Made by a program: the position numbers and the translations under genes. Under the pieces are notes generated by a model. That model searched no databases. It saw only the letters and a program-made list of their open reading frames with translations, and was not told the DNA's origin. A stretch of DNA of 64,000 nucleotides, from assembly GCF_003318165.1 (NCBI RefSeq), contig NZ_QOCB01000013.1, positions 24,280 through 88,279 on the forward strand, in the 5' to 3' direction. Positions 1-10,366 of this stretch are shown here, one piece after another (position 1 is the stretch's first letter; each line of letters begins with the position of its first letter). Source of the DNA: Psychromonas sp. B3M02 (GTDB lineage Bacteria; Pseudomonadota; Gammaproteobacteria; Enterobacterales; Psychromonadaceae).

Positions 1-570
1 GGTATTGGTCGTAGTGGCGATCACTTTGCTTTTGAAGAATCAGGCATTGAACCAGATATCCTGATCCTATCTAAAGCGATTGGTGGTGGTATGCCGATGT
101 CGATTATTCTTTACCATGAGAAATTCGATTGCTGGAATGCAGGTGAGCACACAGGTACGTTCCGTGGTAACCAATTAGCCATGGCAAGTGGAGCAAAAAC
201 ATTAGAAATCATCCAACGTGATAATTTAGCAGACAATGCAGCACAACGTGGTGAGCAACTACGTGACGGTTTACGACGCGTACAAGCCAACTTCCCACAG
301 ATTGGTGATGTACGTGGTCGTGGGTTAATGAATGGTATTGAAATAGTTAAACCAGGCGAAACAAATGGTTTAGGGCAAGCCGTTGCAGATCCGCAATTAG
401 CTATCGCCATCCAACGTGCCGCGTTAGAGTTAGGCTTGATCATTGAAAAAGGTGGACGCCAAGGTGCGGTATTACGCTTCTTACCACCACTCGTGATCAG
501 TGAAGTACAAATTAACTTTGTGATTGAAACGATCGAAAAAGCGATCAGTATTGCAGTGGAAGCACAATAA
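1..570 (+). CDS. dat: Diaminobutyrate--2-oxoglutarate aminotransferase, C-terminal part (cut by window start)
   Basis: PLP-dependent class III aminotransferase that would make L-2,4-diaminobutyrate from aspartate semialdehyde, the first step of the norspermidine route. The frame is open from base 1, so only the last 189 codons are present. The SKAIGGG motif with the PLP-binding lysine is at visible codon 25, followed by the family-typical THTGTFRGNQLA-like stretch (here EHTGTFRGNQLAMASG) and the RGRGLMNGIE region. The stop codon overlaps the ATG of the next gene (TAATG at 568-572), indicating translational coupling to the decarboxylase. In several Vibrio species I know these two activities as one fused protein; here they are separate genes. 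The N-terminal half lies outside the window. EctB-type ectoine enzymes are close relatives, but the neighbours favour the polyamine role. Confidence 0.88.
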   Translation, partial: GIGRSGDHFAFEESGIEPDILILSKAIGGGMPMSIILYHEKFDCWNAGEHTGTFRGNQLAMASGAKTLEIIQRDNLADNAAQRGEQLRDGLRRVQANFPQIGDVRGRGLMNGIEIVKPGETNGLGQAVADPQLAIAIQRAALELGLIIEKGGRQGAVLRFLPPLVISEVQINFVIETIEKAISIAVEAQ

Positions 571-2045
571 TGACAGCAAGCAATAACTGGTCAGCGTATT
601 TTGCTCAGCTTGGTGAAAACCAAGCTTTTGAGCAAGCAACGGCACAGACTAAAGCAGCCATTGACGGTTTATTTCAACATGCAACTAAGCCCTACTCAGG
701 GCTTGAACCTGCATTATTAAAACAGCAACTTAACGGCGTTGATTTTTCACAACCTGCACCACTTGCAGAAGTGATTGAAACCACCAACGAATTAATCGCT
801 AAAAATTCATTATTGGTACAGCACCCGCATACTATTGCTCATTTACATACGCCGCCTTTAATTGCGTCGATTGTCGCTGAACATTTTATTGCTGCATTAA
901 ACCAATCTATGGATTCTTGGGATCAAGCACCTGCTGCTACGTTTGTTGAGCAGCAAATGGTTGATTGGTTATGCGCAACATACCAACTTGGCGAGCGTGC
1001 CGATGGTGTATTTACCAGCGGTGGCACACAAAGTAACTTAATGGGTTTATTATTAGCCCGTGACTGGTATGCATACCAACAATCGCAACATGATATTCAA
1101 CAAGATGGTCTGCCACACTATGCTCAAAAAATGCGTATTATTTGCTCTGATAAAAGTCACTTCACGGTACAAAAATCAGCGTCATTAATGGGCTTAGGTG
1201 AGCGCAGTGTTGTATTGGTAAAAACCAATGTACAAGGTCAAATTGATGTTGATGAATTACAGCTAACTATTGATGCATTAAAAGCGCAGGATCTATTACC
1301 TTTTGCAGTTGTAGCTATGGCAGGAACAACCGACCATGGTGCAATTGATGACTTAGAAGCGGTTGTTAATATTGCACGTAACGCAGGTTGTTGGTCACAT
1401 GTTGATGGCGCTTATGGTGCAGCATTACAATTAAGTGAACAACATAAAGGTCGCCTTAAAGGCATTGAACTTGCTGACTCTGTGAGTGTTGATTTCCATA
1501 AACTGTTTTATCAAACAATCAGTTGTGGTGCTTTATTGATTAAAGATAAAGCCAACTTCAATACCCTATTACATCACGCTGATTACTTAAACCGTGAAGG
1601 CGATGAACTGCCAAACTTAGTAGACAAAAGTATCGCTACTACCAAACGTTTTGATGCATTAAAAATGTTCATGACATTAAAAGCAGTGGGTGAAAAACAG
1701 TTCGGTGAATTTTACGACCACCTGTTGTCATTAACCCAGGAAGTGGCAGATAAGATCAATCAAAACCCACACTTTGAGTTATGTTGTACACCATTGCTGT
1801 CAACAGTATTATTCCGTTTATCAAGTAAGATTCAAGGTGAGCTTAATGATGTCGAGTTCAATCAATTACATCAAACCTTGCGTTTACAACTATTAACTAG
1901 CGGTGAAGCTGTGATTGCAGAAACGAAAGTTGATGGTCAACTAGTGCTTAAATTTACGTTATTAAACCCATGTTTAAACAGCGCAGATTTTGATTCATTA
2001 ATCGCTAAGATTGAAACTACTGCCTTGCAGTTAATCAATCAGTAA
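570..2045 (+). CDS. ddc: L-2,4-diaminobutyrate decarboxylase
   Basis: PLP-dependent group II decarboxylase (491 aa) predicted to convert L-2,4-diaminobutyrate to 1,3-diaminopropane in the cytoplasm. Visible landmarks are the TSGGTQSNL cofactor-phosphate motif near residue 150, HVDGAYG at about 277-283 with the PLP-contacting Asp279, and SVDFHKLFYQ with the Schiff-base lysine at Lys311. Length and motif order match the diaminobutyrate/glutamate decarboxylase family. It starts inside the stop codon of the aminotransferase gene and is followed 114 nt later by the carboxynorspermidine dehydrogenase gene; that gap contains a strong hairpin. A general aromatic or glutamate decarboxylase is the alternative, but the gene order dat-ddc-dehydrogenase-nspC makes the diaminobutyrate assignment very likely. 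Confidence 0.9.
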   Translation: MTASNNWSAYFAQLGENQAFEQATAQTKAAIDGLFQHATKPYSGLEPALLKQQLNGVDFSQPAPLAEVIETTNELIAKNSLLVQHPHTIAHLHTPPLIASIVAEHFIAALNQSMDSWDQAPAATFVEQQMVDWLCATYQLGERADGVFTSGGTQSNLMGLLLARDWYAYQQSQHDIQQDGLPHYAQKMRIICSDKSHFTVQKSASLMGLGERSVVLVKTNVQGQIDVDELQLTIDALKAQDLLPFAVVAMAGTTDHGAIDDLEAVVNIARNAGCWSHVDGAYGAALQLSEQHKGRLKGIELADSVSVDFHKLFYQTISCGALLIKDKANFNTLLHHADYLNREGDELPNLVDKSIATTKRFDALKMFMTLKAVGEKQFGEFYDHLLSLTQEVADKINQNPHFELCCTPLLSTVLFRLSSKIQGELNDVEFNQLHQTLRLQLLTSGEAVIAETKVDGQLVLKFTLLNPCLNSADFDSLIAKIETTALQLINQ

Positions 2046-2092
2046 CAATTTAAAAGTCGTTTTAATATAACAACAGACTAACAATGAGATTA

Positions 2093-2122
2093 CTAACACT
2101 AGCGTTTCTCGCTAGTAGTTAG
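2093..2122 (+). promoter_or_regulatory. Intercistronic hairpin between ddc and the dehydrogenase gene
   Basis: A 7-bp perfect stem ACTAGCG / CGCTAGT (2098-2104 and 2110-2116) with a TTTCT loop is extended by CTAAC / GTTAG across one bulged A, giving about 12 paired bases. No T-run follows, so it is not a standard intrinsic terminator. It may set mRNA stability or attenuation inside the operon; that function is inferred. Confidence 0.45.
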
Positions 2123-2159
2123 CTAAGCAATACACGAAAGAATAAATATAGGGATCAAC

Positions 2160-3380
2160 ATGTCTGTACTACAAATAGGCGCCGGTGGCGTAGGATGGGT
2201 GATAGCACATAAATGTGCACAAAATAACGATGTTTTTGGCGATATTACTATTGCTTCTCGTACTTTATCTAAGTGTGAGAAGATCATTACTTCTATCAAA
2301 GGTCGTAATAACCTAAAAGACAGTAGTAAATATATTAGTGCCGTTAAAGTAGATGCCGATGATGTGGCTGCTTTAGTTGCATTAATCAATCAAGTACAAC
2401 CTGATTTAGTGATAAATGCAGGCCCACCATGGGTTAATGTGGCCATCATGGAAGCTTGTGTACAAACTAAAACCGCTTACCTAGACACGTCAGTAGCCAC
2501 TGATTTATGTAGCCCAGGTCAACAAGTACCTGAAGCTTACGACCCACAATGGGCCTTTGCTGAGCGCTTTAAAGAAGCAGGTATCACAGGCATTTTAGGT
2601 GCTGGTTTTGATCCTGGTGTGGTGAGTGTATTTGCTGCCTATGCACACAAACACCTATTTGATGAAATTGACAGCATCGATGTAATGGATGTTAATGCCG
2701 GTGATCACGGTCAGAAGTTTGCAACCAACTTTGACCCTGAAACCAACATGCTAGAGATCCAAGGTGACTCTTTCTATTACGAAGACAAACAATGGCATCA
2801 AGTGCCTTGTCATAGCCGTATGATGGAATTTGATTTTCCAGTAGTTGGTAAGCAAAAAGTCTACTCAATGGCCCATGATGAAGTACGTTCAATGGCTGAA
2901 TATATTCCAGCTAAACGTATTGAGTTCTGGATGGGTTTCTCAGACAGTTACCTAAACTACTTCAATGTAATGCGTACTATCGGTCTATTAAGTACAGAGC
3001 CAGTTACCACTTGTGACGGCATCACTGTTGAACCATTAAAAGTATTAAAAGCGATCTTGCCTGACCCAACCTCTTTAGCACCAGGTTACACAGGTAAAAC
3101 CTGTATTGGTACTTGGTTACGTGGTAAAAAAGATGGGGTGGCAAAAAGTGTGTTTATCTACAACATATGTGACCATAAAGCCTCATACAATGAAGTTGAA
3201 CACCAAGCGATCTCTTACACAACAGGTGTACCTGCGATCACTGCTGCATTACTTTACTTCCAAGGAAAATGGAGTGATAAAGGTCTGTTTAATGTTGAAC
3301 AGTTAAACCCAGATCATTTCTTAGAGCTAATGCCAACAATTGGTTTAACGTGGGAAGTAATGGAACTACCAGCCGAGTAA
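2160..3380 (+). CDS. Carboxynorspermidine dehydrogenase (saccharopine dehydrogenase family)
   Basis: NAD(P)H-dependent enzyme (406 aa) that joins 1,3-diaminopropane with aspartate semialdehyde to give carboxynorspermidine (or carboxyspermidine from putrescine). The N-terminal Rossmann fold is clear: beta strand SVLQIGAGGVG with the glycine motif GAGGVG at residues 7-12. The GFDPGVV and NAGDHG segments in the middle are typical of the saccharopine-dehydrogenase-like carboxy(nor)spermidine dehydrogenases. A ribosome site (AGGGATC) precedes the ATG. It sits between ddc and nspC, the expected pathway order. A short intrinsic terminator separates it from nspC, so the final gene may be expressed at a lower or separately controlled level. 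Lysine-pathway saccharopine dehydrogenase is the alternative reading, much less likely here. Confidence 0.88.
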   Translation: MSVLQIGAGGVGWVIAHKCAQNNDVFGDITIASRTLSKCEKIITSIKGRNNLKDSSKYISAVKVDADDVAALVALINQVQPDLVINAGPPWVNVAIMEACVQTKTAYLDTSVATDLCSPGQQVPEAYDPQWAFAERFKEAGITGILGAGFDPGVVSVFAAYAHKHLFDEIDSIDVMDVNAGDHGQKFATNFDPETNMLEIQGDSFYYEDKQWHQVPCHSRMMEFDFPVVGKQKVYSMAHDEVRSMAEYIPAKRIEFWMGFSDSYLNYFNVMRTIGLLSTEPVTTCDGITVEPLKVLKAILPDPTSLAPGYTGKTCIGTWLRGKKDGVAKSVFIYNICDHKASYNEVEHQAISYTTGVPAITAALLYFQGKWSDKGLFNVEQLNPDHFLELMPTIGLTWEVMELPAE

Positions 3381-3403
3381 CCAGACCCCCCTTTGTATCT
3401 ACT

Positions 3404-3434
3404 ATGGCGAAGTATTTACTTCGCCATCTTTTTA
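3404..3434 (+). terminator. Intrinsic terminator between the dehydrogenase gene and nspC
   Basis: Perfect 10-bp stem ATGGCGAAGT / ACTTCGCCAT (3404-3413 and 3418-3427), loop ATTT, followed by CTTTTTA. It lies only 20 nt upstream of the nspC start codon, so it either attenuates read-through into nspC or means that nspC has its own promoter. Confidence 0.75.
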
Positions 3435-3453
3435 TTCGAGTAAATAAAAGACT

Positions 3454-4593
3454 ATGGCAGTACTTGATAAATCATCAAAAGACAGTTTAAACACCCCTTA
3501 CTTTATGATTAACGAACAAGCGTTAATTAATAATCTTGAAAAAGCCAAACAGTTAAAAGCGATCTCAGGCGCTAAATTAGTGCTGGCTTTAAAGTGCTTT
3601 TCAACTTGGGGTACCTTTGACACTATCAAACCCTATTTAGACGGCACAACCAGCTCAGGGCCTTATGAAGTAAGATTAGGACACGAAAAGTTTGGTGGTG
3701 AAACTCATGCTTATAGTGTTGGTTATTCCGATGCGGATATCGAAGCAGTAAAACCACTATCAGATAAGATTATCTTTAACTCATTATCACAGCTAAATCA
3801 CCATTATCAGCAGTGTAAAGAGGATGCCTCATTAGGTTTACGTATCAACCCTGAAATGAGCGTAGCCGGTCAAGACTTAGCCAATCCAGCGCGCCCATAT
3901 TCACGCTTAGGGGTGAAGCAATCATTATTAGACTTATCTGTGACTGATAAAGTAGATGGTTTTATGTTTCATATGAACTGTGAAAATAAAGATGTAGATG
4001 CGTTTATCAAGGTATTAGATCATATCTCCTCTACCTTTGCTGCTTACTTAGATAAATTGTCATGGTTAAGTTTAGGGGGAGGTATCTTTTTTACTTACCC
4101 TGGTTACCCAATTGAAAAGCTTGGTTTAGCCTTAAAAGCCTTTGCTGAAAAACATGATTTGCAAGTGTACCTTGAGCCTGGTGAAGCCATCATTACTCGT
4201 ACTGCTGACTTAGTGGTAAGCGTCATTGATATTGTTGAAAACGAAAAGCAAACCGCCATTGTAGATAGCGCCACAGAAGCACATCGATTGGATACATTAA
4301 TTTATAATGAGCCTGCTTCGGTAAAAGAAGCGTCAGAAGATGGTCAATTCCCCTATGTGATTGGCTCTTGCTCTTGTTTAGCAGGCGATCAATTTTGTGA
4401 AACTCAATTTGCACAGCCTTTACAGATAGGTCAAAAATTGCATCTATTAGATAGCGCTGGTTATACCATGGTTAAACTTAACTGGTTTAATGGCCTGAAA
4501 ATGCCAAGCATTTACTTTGAAAAGGTAAATGGACAAATTGAAGTATTAAATGAGTTTGGTTATGAAGACTTTAAAGGCACTTTAGGGCGTTAA
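3454..4593 (+). CDS. nspC: Carboxynorspermidine decarboxylase
   Basis: PLP-dependent fold III (alanine-racemase-like) decarboxylase, 379 aa, which removes CO2 from carboxynorspermidine (and carboxyspermidine) to give norspermidine, the last step of the pathway. The PLP lysine is Lys47 in [11 protein letters not shown]. The glycine-rich SLGGGIFFT loop lies near residue 210. The EPGEA and [11 protein letters not shown] segments supply the phosphate-binding region and the cysteine/aspartate catalytic pair expected of NspC and related ornithine/arginine decarboxylases. Its position after the dehydrogenase gene agrees with Vibrio-type clusters. Only a weak ribosome site is visible before the ATG, and an intrinsic terminator lies just upstream. 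A bidirectional terminator follows the gene. Confidence 0.93.
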   Translation: MAVLDKSSKDSLNTPYFMINEQALINNLEKAKQLKAISGAKLVLALKCFSTWGTFDTIKPYLDGTTSSGPYEVRLGHEKFGGETHAYSVGYSDADIEAVKPLSDKIIFNSLSQLNHHYQQCKEDASLGLRINPEMSVAGQDLANPARPYSRLGVKQSLLDLSVTDKVDGFMFHMNCENKDVDAFIKVLDHISSTFAAYLDKLSWLSLGGGIFFTYPGYPIEKLGLALKAFAEKHDLQVYLEPGEAIITRTADLVVSVIDIVENEKQTAIVDSATEAHRLDTLIYNEPASVKEASEDGQFPYVIGSCSCLAGDQFCETQFAQPLQIGQKLHLLDSAGYTMVKLNWFNGLKMPSIYFEKVNGQIEVLNEFGYEDFKGTLGR

Positions 4594-4613
4594 AGCATCA
4601 ATCCCGAAAAGTA

Positions 4614-4651
4614 AAATGCCCATCAATCAGAGTAAAAGATGGGCATTTTTA
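4614..4651. terminator. Bidirectional terminator between nspC and nlpI
   Basis: 11-bp stem AAATGCCCATC / GATGGGCATTT (4614-4624 and 4638-4648) with a 13-nt loop and T-runs on both strands. It separates the convergent nspC and nlpI genes. Confidence 0.85.
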
Positions 4652-4680
4652 ACTAAAGATTAACTGGACAAAAACTATTC

Positions 4681-5634
4681 CTACTGAGTAGCACCTTGTT
4701 CTTTTGCCTCTTGCACTTTAGCCACCTGTGCTTGTAACTTTTTCTGAATATTATTTAAATCAATCAGCGAATATTTATATTCAATAAAGTCTTTTACGTT
4801 AGTCGCAGCACTTAGTTTTAAGTAATAAATGGCTTTATCCAAGGCATTATTATTCATGTGCCAATGTGCTAAGTAATAGTAAGCCTCACATAAACGTTGT
4901 GCTAACTCTTCGTTAGTTTGGATGCCATTAGCAATATTATCGAAGAAATCTTCCTCCGATAAATCACCATTAATCACTTCTACAATCGCCCAAGCAAAAC
5001 GCTTATCATCATCTGCCTTCTGCACATTATCTAATTGTGTTTCTGCAGCAGCTAAATCCACTTGTGAATTGATAATGTAACGCCACAACACACGATAAGG
5101 GTCACTTTTATCAAGGTCATAGAAGTGCTCTATATCCTGTTGCGCGCCATCCAATCGCCCGACTAATGATAAACCAATGGCACGGTGCAAATAGCTATAT
5201 TGCATAGTATCTGATAATTCAATCGCAGAATCAAAGGCATCAAAGGCTTCATCGTAGGCTTCCCCCAATAATAAATACACACCCAGTGAGTTATAAGACT
5301 CAGCTAGAGTAGGATCTAAATTAATGGATTGGGTAAAGTCATAACGACTGTGAGCGCTAAGTCCCATACGGTCATAGATTAAACCACGTTCGTATAATAA
5401 TACTGCACGTTGTTTATCATCAATATTTTCTTTATCTGCAATAAGTTGGGTAAGTCGCAACAGCTTTACTTCATCTTGGTAAGTAACCTGTACTGGTGTT
5501 GCAATAGGGAAGACGGAGTTTCCTTGTCCCGTGGCGGCTAGTGTATAACTTTTATTTTCATTATTTAAGCTTGAACAAGCAGTGAGTGTAACAACTGAGA
5601 AAACTAGAAATAATTCTTTTAAAGATATTTGCAT
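4681..5634 (-). CDS. nlpI: NlpI-family TPR lipoprotein
   Basis: Outer-membrane lipoprotein of the NlpI family (317 aa; E. coli NlpI is 294). In E. coli NlpI is an adaptor for peptidoglycan hydrolases and the protease Prc. The N-terminus MQISLKELFLVFSVVTLTAC ends in a lipobox (LTAC), so Cys20 should be lipidated; no Asp follows it, which fits outer-membrane sorting. The body contains TPR helices: LLYERGLIYDRMGLSAHSRYDF, then SLGVYLLLGEAYDEAFDAFDSA and the following helices align by eye with E. coli NlpI across most of the length. In many gammaproteobacteria nlpI follows pnp; here it stands alone between nspC and the sec genes. A bidirectional terminator lies beyond its stop. Confidence 0.88.
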   Translation of the reverse strand: MQISLKELFLVFSVVTLTACSSLNNENKSYTLAATGQGNSVFPIATPVQVTYQDEVKLLRLTQLIADKENIDDKQRAVLLYERGLIYDRMGLSAHSRYDFTQSINLDPTLAESYNSLGVYLLLGEAYDEAFDAFDSAIELSDTMQYSYLHRAIGLSLVGRLDGAQQDIEHFYDLDKSDPYRVLWRYIINSQVDLAAAETQLDNVQKADDDKRFAWAIVEVINGDLSEEDFFDNIANGIQTNEELAQRLCEAYYYLAHWHMNNNALDKAIYYLKLSAATNVKDFIEYKYSLIDLNNIQKKLQAQVAKVQEAKEQGATQ

Positions 5635-5764
5635 GGTTAAACCCTTCTAAACAAGAGTTTCAAGAGTGTACTATATCTAAGATAATGTAAAGTTTTGCCT
5701 TACAATTGAACAATTAATCAATGAATTACGTTTAAAAATACTACTGAACTGGTATTGGTATAAC

Positions 5765-5792
5765 AAAAAAGCACTGCAATGCAGTGCTTTTT
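5765..5792 (-). terminator. Terminator of the secD-secF transcript
   Basis: 10-bp stem AAAGCACTGC / GCAGTGCTTT (5768-5777 and 5781-5790) with a three-base loop. On the minus strand it is followed by a six-T run (complement of 5765-5770). It lies 24 nt beyond the secF stop codon. Confidence 0.85.
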
Positions 5793-5815
5793 AGTGGTGA
5801 AAATAACCTTATCAA

Positions 5816-6763
5816 TTACATAATGGCATCTTGATCTGCGCCTTCTTTTTCCACAACTTCTGGAATCATATGGTCGCGAGAAATCCCTAATTTAATGGCT
5901 AATGCACTTGCCACGTAAATAGATGAGTAAGTACCAACAAAAATACCAATCAATAATGCGGTTGCAAACCCATGAATAAGCTCACCACCCACTACAAACA
6001 ATGAAACCAAGGTTAAAATAGTTGTACCTGAGGTAATAATCGTACGGCTCAATGTTTGCGTTAAAGATTTATCAACAATATCAGAAGGAGTATCTGATGC
6101 TAATAAACGGAAGTTTTCACGAATACGGTCAAATACTACGATAGTATCATTTAACGAGTAACCAACTACCGCTAGTAACGCCGCTAATACCGTTAAATCA
6201 AATTCAATTTGGAATAACGAAAAAATACCTAAAGTAATAATGATATCGTGTGCCAGTGCTAATACAGAGCCCATTGCTAGACGCCATTCAAAACGCATAC
6301 TTACGTATAACATGATACAGACCAGTGCGATAATGATAGCGATACCGCCATTTTCAGCTAGCTCATCTCCTACATTGGGACCAACAAACTCGATACGACG
6401 CATATCTACGTTACCAAAGTCTGCATTTGTTAATGCATCTAACACTTGGTTACCGATCACTTGCCCTTTTACACCTTCGCGAGGCGCTAAACGCACCATC
6501 ACTTCATGACTACTGCCAAAGTGTTGCACAACTGCATCTGGGAATTCAGCATCCGCTAAAGTAGTACGCACATTTTCAAGGTTAGCAGGTTGTTCAAAAC
6601 CTACTTCAATCAATGTACCACCAGTAAAGTCTAATCCCCAATTTAGCCAGTTAATGCTTAGCGTCACAACAGAAAGGATCACTAGTATTAACGATAACCA
6701 GGTTGCAGGATTTGCAAATTTCATGAAGCCAATAGTTTGCTTCGTTTTAATTATTTCAAACAT
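5816..6763 (-). CDS. secF: Protein translocase subunit SecF
   Basis: Inner-membrane RND-type subunit (315 aa) that works with SecD and YajC to help SecYEG complete protein export using the proton-motive force. The first membrane helix covers about residues 17-40. The family motif LDFTGGTLIEVGFEQP comes next, followed by a periplasmic domain and five further membrane segments; VGYSLNDTIVVFDRIREN is the signature stretch in helix 4-5. The gene is 12 nt downstream of secD, in the usual yajC-secD-secF order. The length is close to E. coli SecF (323). Nothing odd is seen. Confidence 0.96.
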   Translation of the reverse strand: MFEIIKTKQTIGFMKFANPATWLSLILVILSVVTLSINWLNWGLDFTGGTLIEVGFEQPANLENVRTTLADAEFPDAVVQHFGSSHEVMVRLAPREGVKGQVIGNQVLDALTNADFGNVDMRRIEFVGPNVGDELAENGGIAIIIALVCIMLYVSMRFEWRLAMGSVLALAHDIIITLGIFSLFQIEFDLTVLAALLAVVGYSLNDTIVVFDRIRENFRLLASDTPSDIVDKSLTQTLSRTIITSGTTILTLVSLFVVGGELIHGFATALLIGIFVGTYSSIYVASALAIKLGISRDHMIPEVVEKEGADQDAIM

Positions 6764-6775
6764 AGTGCCCCCTGC

Positions 6776-8638
6776 TTAGATAGAAAGTTTTTTAATGTCA
6801 TTACGTCCACCCCACACGGCATTAACAATTGCACGTGTACCGAAGATAGATGTAAACATTGAAGTTAAAATACCGATTGCTAGTGTTACCGCAAACCCTT
6901 TCACTGGACCTGTACCCACTGCGAATAAAATAACCGCTGTAATAAAGGTAGTAATGTTTGCATCTGCAATGGTTGATAACGCATTTGAGTAACCTTCGTT
7001 TATTGAGCGTTGAACAGATTTACCTGCTTTCAGCTCTTCACGAATACGCTCAAAAATAAGTACGTTAGCATCAACCGCCATACCAATTGTTAGCACAATA
7101 CCTGCAATACCCGGTAAGGTTAATGTAGCCCCTGGAATGAGCGACATGAAACCAACAATCATCACTAGGTTTAGAATCAAAGCCGCATTCGCCACTACGC
7201 CAAACTTACGGTAATAGATGAGCATAAAGATCACCACAGCTAATAGACCATAAATCATCGCTTTCATACCATTATCGATATTTTGCTGACCTAGGCTTGG
7301 CCCGATAGTACGTTCTTCTACGATTTGAATCGGTGCAGTTAAGGCACCGGCACGCAGTAATAAAGCTAAATTATGTGCTTCAGCAGTATTATCTAAGCCA
7401 GTAATACGGAAACTACGACCCAATTGTGCTTGGATAGTCGCAACGTTAGCCACTTCAATACGTTTTTCAGTTTCAGCTTTACCGTTAGCTTTTTTCTTAC
7501 CCGTTGGTAAATACTCAATGAATAGTGTAGCCATTGGTTTACCAATATTATCTTTAGTAAAGCGAGACATTTTACTGCCGCCTTGTGAATCTAAAGAAAT
7601 ATTAACCTGTGCACGACCATATTCATCTGCGCCAGACTGCGCATCCACAATGTGGTTACCGGTTAAAATAATTTTCTTCTTAACAACAACAGGTAAACCA
7701 TCACGTTCTTTATATAACGCAGAAGATGCAGGAATTCGTCCAGCTAATGCATCAGACACATCAGTATCAGAATCAACCGCATGGAATTCTAACGTTGCTG
7801 TCGCACCTAAAATTTCTTTAGCACGAGCAGTATCTTGAATACCAGGTAGCTCAACCACGATACGGTCTTCACCTTGACGTTGTACTAATGGTTCAGCAAC
7901 ACCTAACTCATTAACACGGTTACGTAAAATACCTAAGTTTTGCTCTAACGCATCATTTTTTGCAGACTTGAGTTTTTCATCTGTCATGCTAACGGTTAGG
8001 TAGAAAGTACCACCCGTCTCTTTTTCTGCGAAGCTGTAACCTGGATTTAGTGGCTTCAAGTAATCAACAGCATCATCTAAGATATCTTGAGAAGTAAAAC
8101 GAACAATCACGCCCGTTTGTGTTGATGCTTTTTCAATGCCACGATAACGGATTTTTTGTTCACGCAATTCAGAACGTAAATCTTGAACTAGCTGATCTTG
8201 CTCTTTGCTGATCGCTTCGTCCATGTCAACTTCCATTAAGAAGTGAACACCACCACGTAAATCTAAGCCTAATTTTAATGGCCCACCACCAATAGCTTCT
8301 AACCATCCAGGTGTTGCAGCCGCTAAGTTAAGGGCTGTTACAAAACCATCACCAATGTTGGCGCGGATTGCTTCGCTAGCGAGTAATTGATCTTCACTTG
8401 AAGTCAATCTAACAAGAATTTGTCCATCTTCTAGGATGGTAGATTTTGGTGAAATATTAGTTTGTTTAAGGATATCTTGTACTTTGTCTAAAGTAGATAA
8501 TTCAACTTTAGCACCACGAGTCGCTGAGACTTGTACAGCAGGATCTTCACCATAAAGATTTGGAGCAGCATAAACTAGGGTAAATAAAACGATAAACCCG
8601 AGTAGTAAATACTTCCAAAGAGGGTATTTGTTTAACAC
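6776..8638 (-). CDS. secD: Protein translocase subunit SecD
   Basis: Inner-membrane partner of SecF (620 aa; E. coli 615) in the SecDF-YajC accessory complex for protein export. The N-terminal helix [21 protein letters not shown] is followed by a large periplasmic region containing the [16 protein letters not shown] motif at about 122-137. Five membrane helices form the C-terminal third, with [18 protein letters not shown] as the signature. The gene is preceded by a bidirectional hairpin after yajC, so it may have its own promoter or depend on read-through. No sign of a regulatory arrest peptide such as VemP was seen upstream. Confidence 0.96.
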   Translation of the reverse strand: MLNKYPLWKYLLLGFIVLFTLVYAAPNLYGEDPAVQVSATRGAKVELSTLDKVQDILKQTNISPKSTILEDGQILVRLTSSEDQLLASEAIRANIGDGFVTALNLAAATPGWLEAIGGGPLKLGLDLRGGVHFLMEVDMDEAISKEQDQLVQDLRSELREQKIRYRGIEKASTQTGVIVRFTSQDILDDAVDYLKPLNPGYSFAEKETGGTFYLTVSMTDEKLKSAKNDALEQNLGILRNRVNELGVAEPLVQRQGEDRIVVELPGIQDTARAKEILGATATLEFHAVDSDTDVSDALAGRIPASSALYKERDGLPVVVKKKIILTGNHIVDAQSGADEYGRAQVNISLDSQGGSKMSRFTKDNIGKPMATLFIEYLPTGKKKANGKAETEKRIEVANVATIQAQLGRSFRITGLDNTAEAHNLALLLRAGALTAPIQIVEERTIGPSLGQQNIDNGMKAMIYGLLAVVIFMLIYYRKFGVVANAALILNLVMIVGFMSLIPGATLTLPGIAGIVLTIGMAVDANVLIFERIREELKAGKSVQRSINEGYSNALSTIADANITTFITAVILFAVGTGPVKGFAVTLAIGILTSMFTSIFGTRAIVNAVWGGRNDIKKLSI

Positions 8639-8719
8639 GATAATGTCCTTTAATTGACGCTAAAGGTAAAAAACTAACACCGTAGTATTGGGAAATACAT
8701 TATCACGATGTTAGTCGTC

Positions 8720-8746
8720 AAAAAGGCAGGATAACCTGCCTTTTTT
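8720..8746. terminator. Bidirectional terminator-like hairpin between yajC and secD
   Basis: Stem GGCAGG / CCTGCC (8725-8730 and 8735-8740), loop ATAA, flanked by A5 and T6 tracts, so it can act on either strand. It lies inside the yajC-secD-secF cluster and could reduce secDF transcription relative to yajC. Confidence 0.7.
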
Positions 8747-8748
8747 AT

Positions 8749-9087
8749 TTAGATTGATTTAAGCGTACCTTTAGGTAGTACAGCTGTAATAAAATCTCTT
8801 TTGATTACGATAGTGTTATTTTCATTTAACTCTATTTGAACGTATTCACTTTCAGCACTGATTTTAGCAACACGGCCGATTAAACCACCAGTTGTTAGTA
8901 TTTCATCATTTTTGCTGATGCTTTCCATCAGGTTTTTATGCTCTTTAGTACGACGCGCTTGTGGGCGGTAGATCATAAAGTAGAAAATAGCTGCAAAAAC
9001 TACCAACATAAAAATCATTTGCATGCCGCCGCCATCTGCTGGTGCGCCTTCAGCTGCTGCATGTGCTTGAGAGATAAATAAACTCAT
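8749..9087 (-). CDS. yajC: Sec translocon accessory protein YajC
   Basis: Small inner-membrane protein (112 aa; E. coli 110) of the SecDF-YajC complex. After a short N-terminal alanine-rich segment, a single membrane helix spans about residues 22-40 (MQMIFMLVVFAAIFYFMIYRP). It is followed by the conserved cytoplasmic RRTKEHKNLMESISKNDEILTTGG region. The gene lies between tgt and secD in the usual order. It is followed immediately by a terminator-like hairpin, so yajC may belong to the tgt/queA transcript more than to secDF. Confidence 0.95.
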   Translation of the reverse strand: MSLFISQAHAAAEGAPADGGGMQMIFMLVVFAAIFYFMIYRPQARRTKEHKNLMESISKNDEILTTGGLIGRVAKISAESEYVQIELNENNTIVIKRDFITAVLPKGTLKSI

Positions 9088-9148
9088 GTTATATCCTTTA
9101 TTGTATAAAAATTAAACTATCTAATGGTTTGGTAATAGTATTGTGTTA

Positions 9149-10303
<1,155 letters not shown>

Positions 10304-10366
10304 TTAATTGTACAAACATCGCATTATGCGCTGAGCTTTAACTCAACAAAGCGCTAAAGTGAGTTT

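Noticed and set aside
5740..5764. Possible further MITE end (TGGTATTGGTATAAC) before the secF terminator
   Set aside because: Only a short partial match, with no opposite end or internal blocks.
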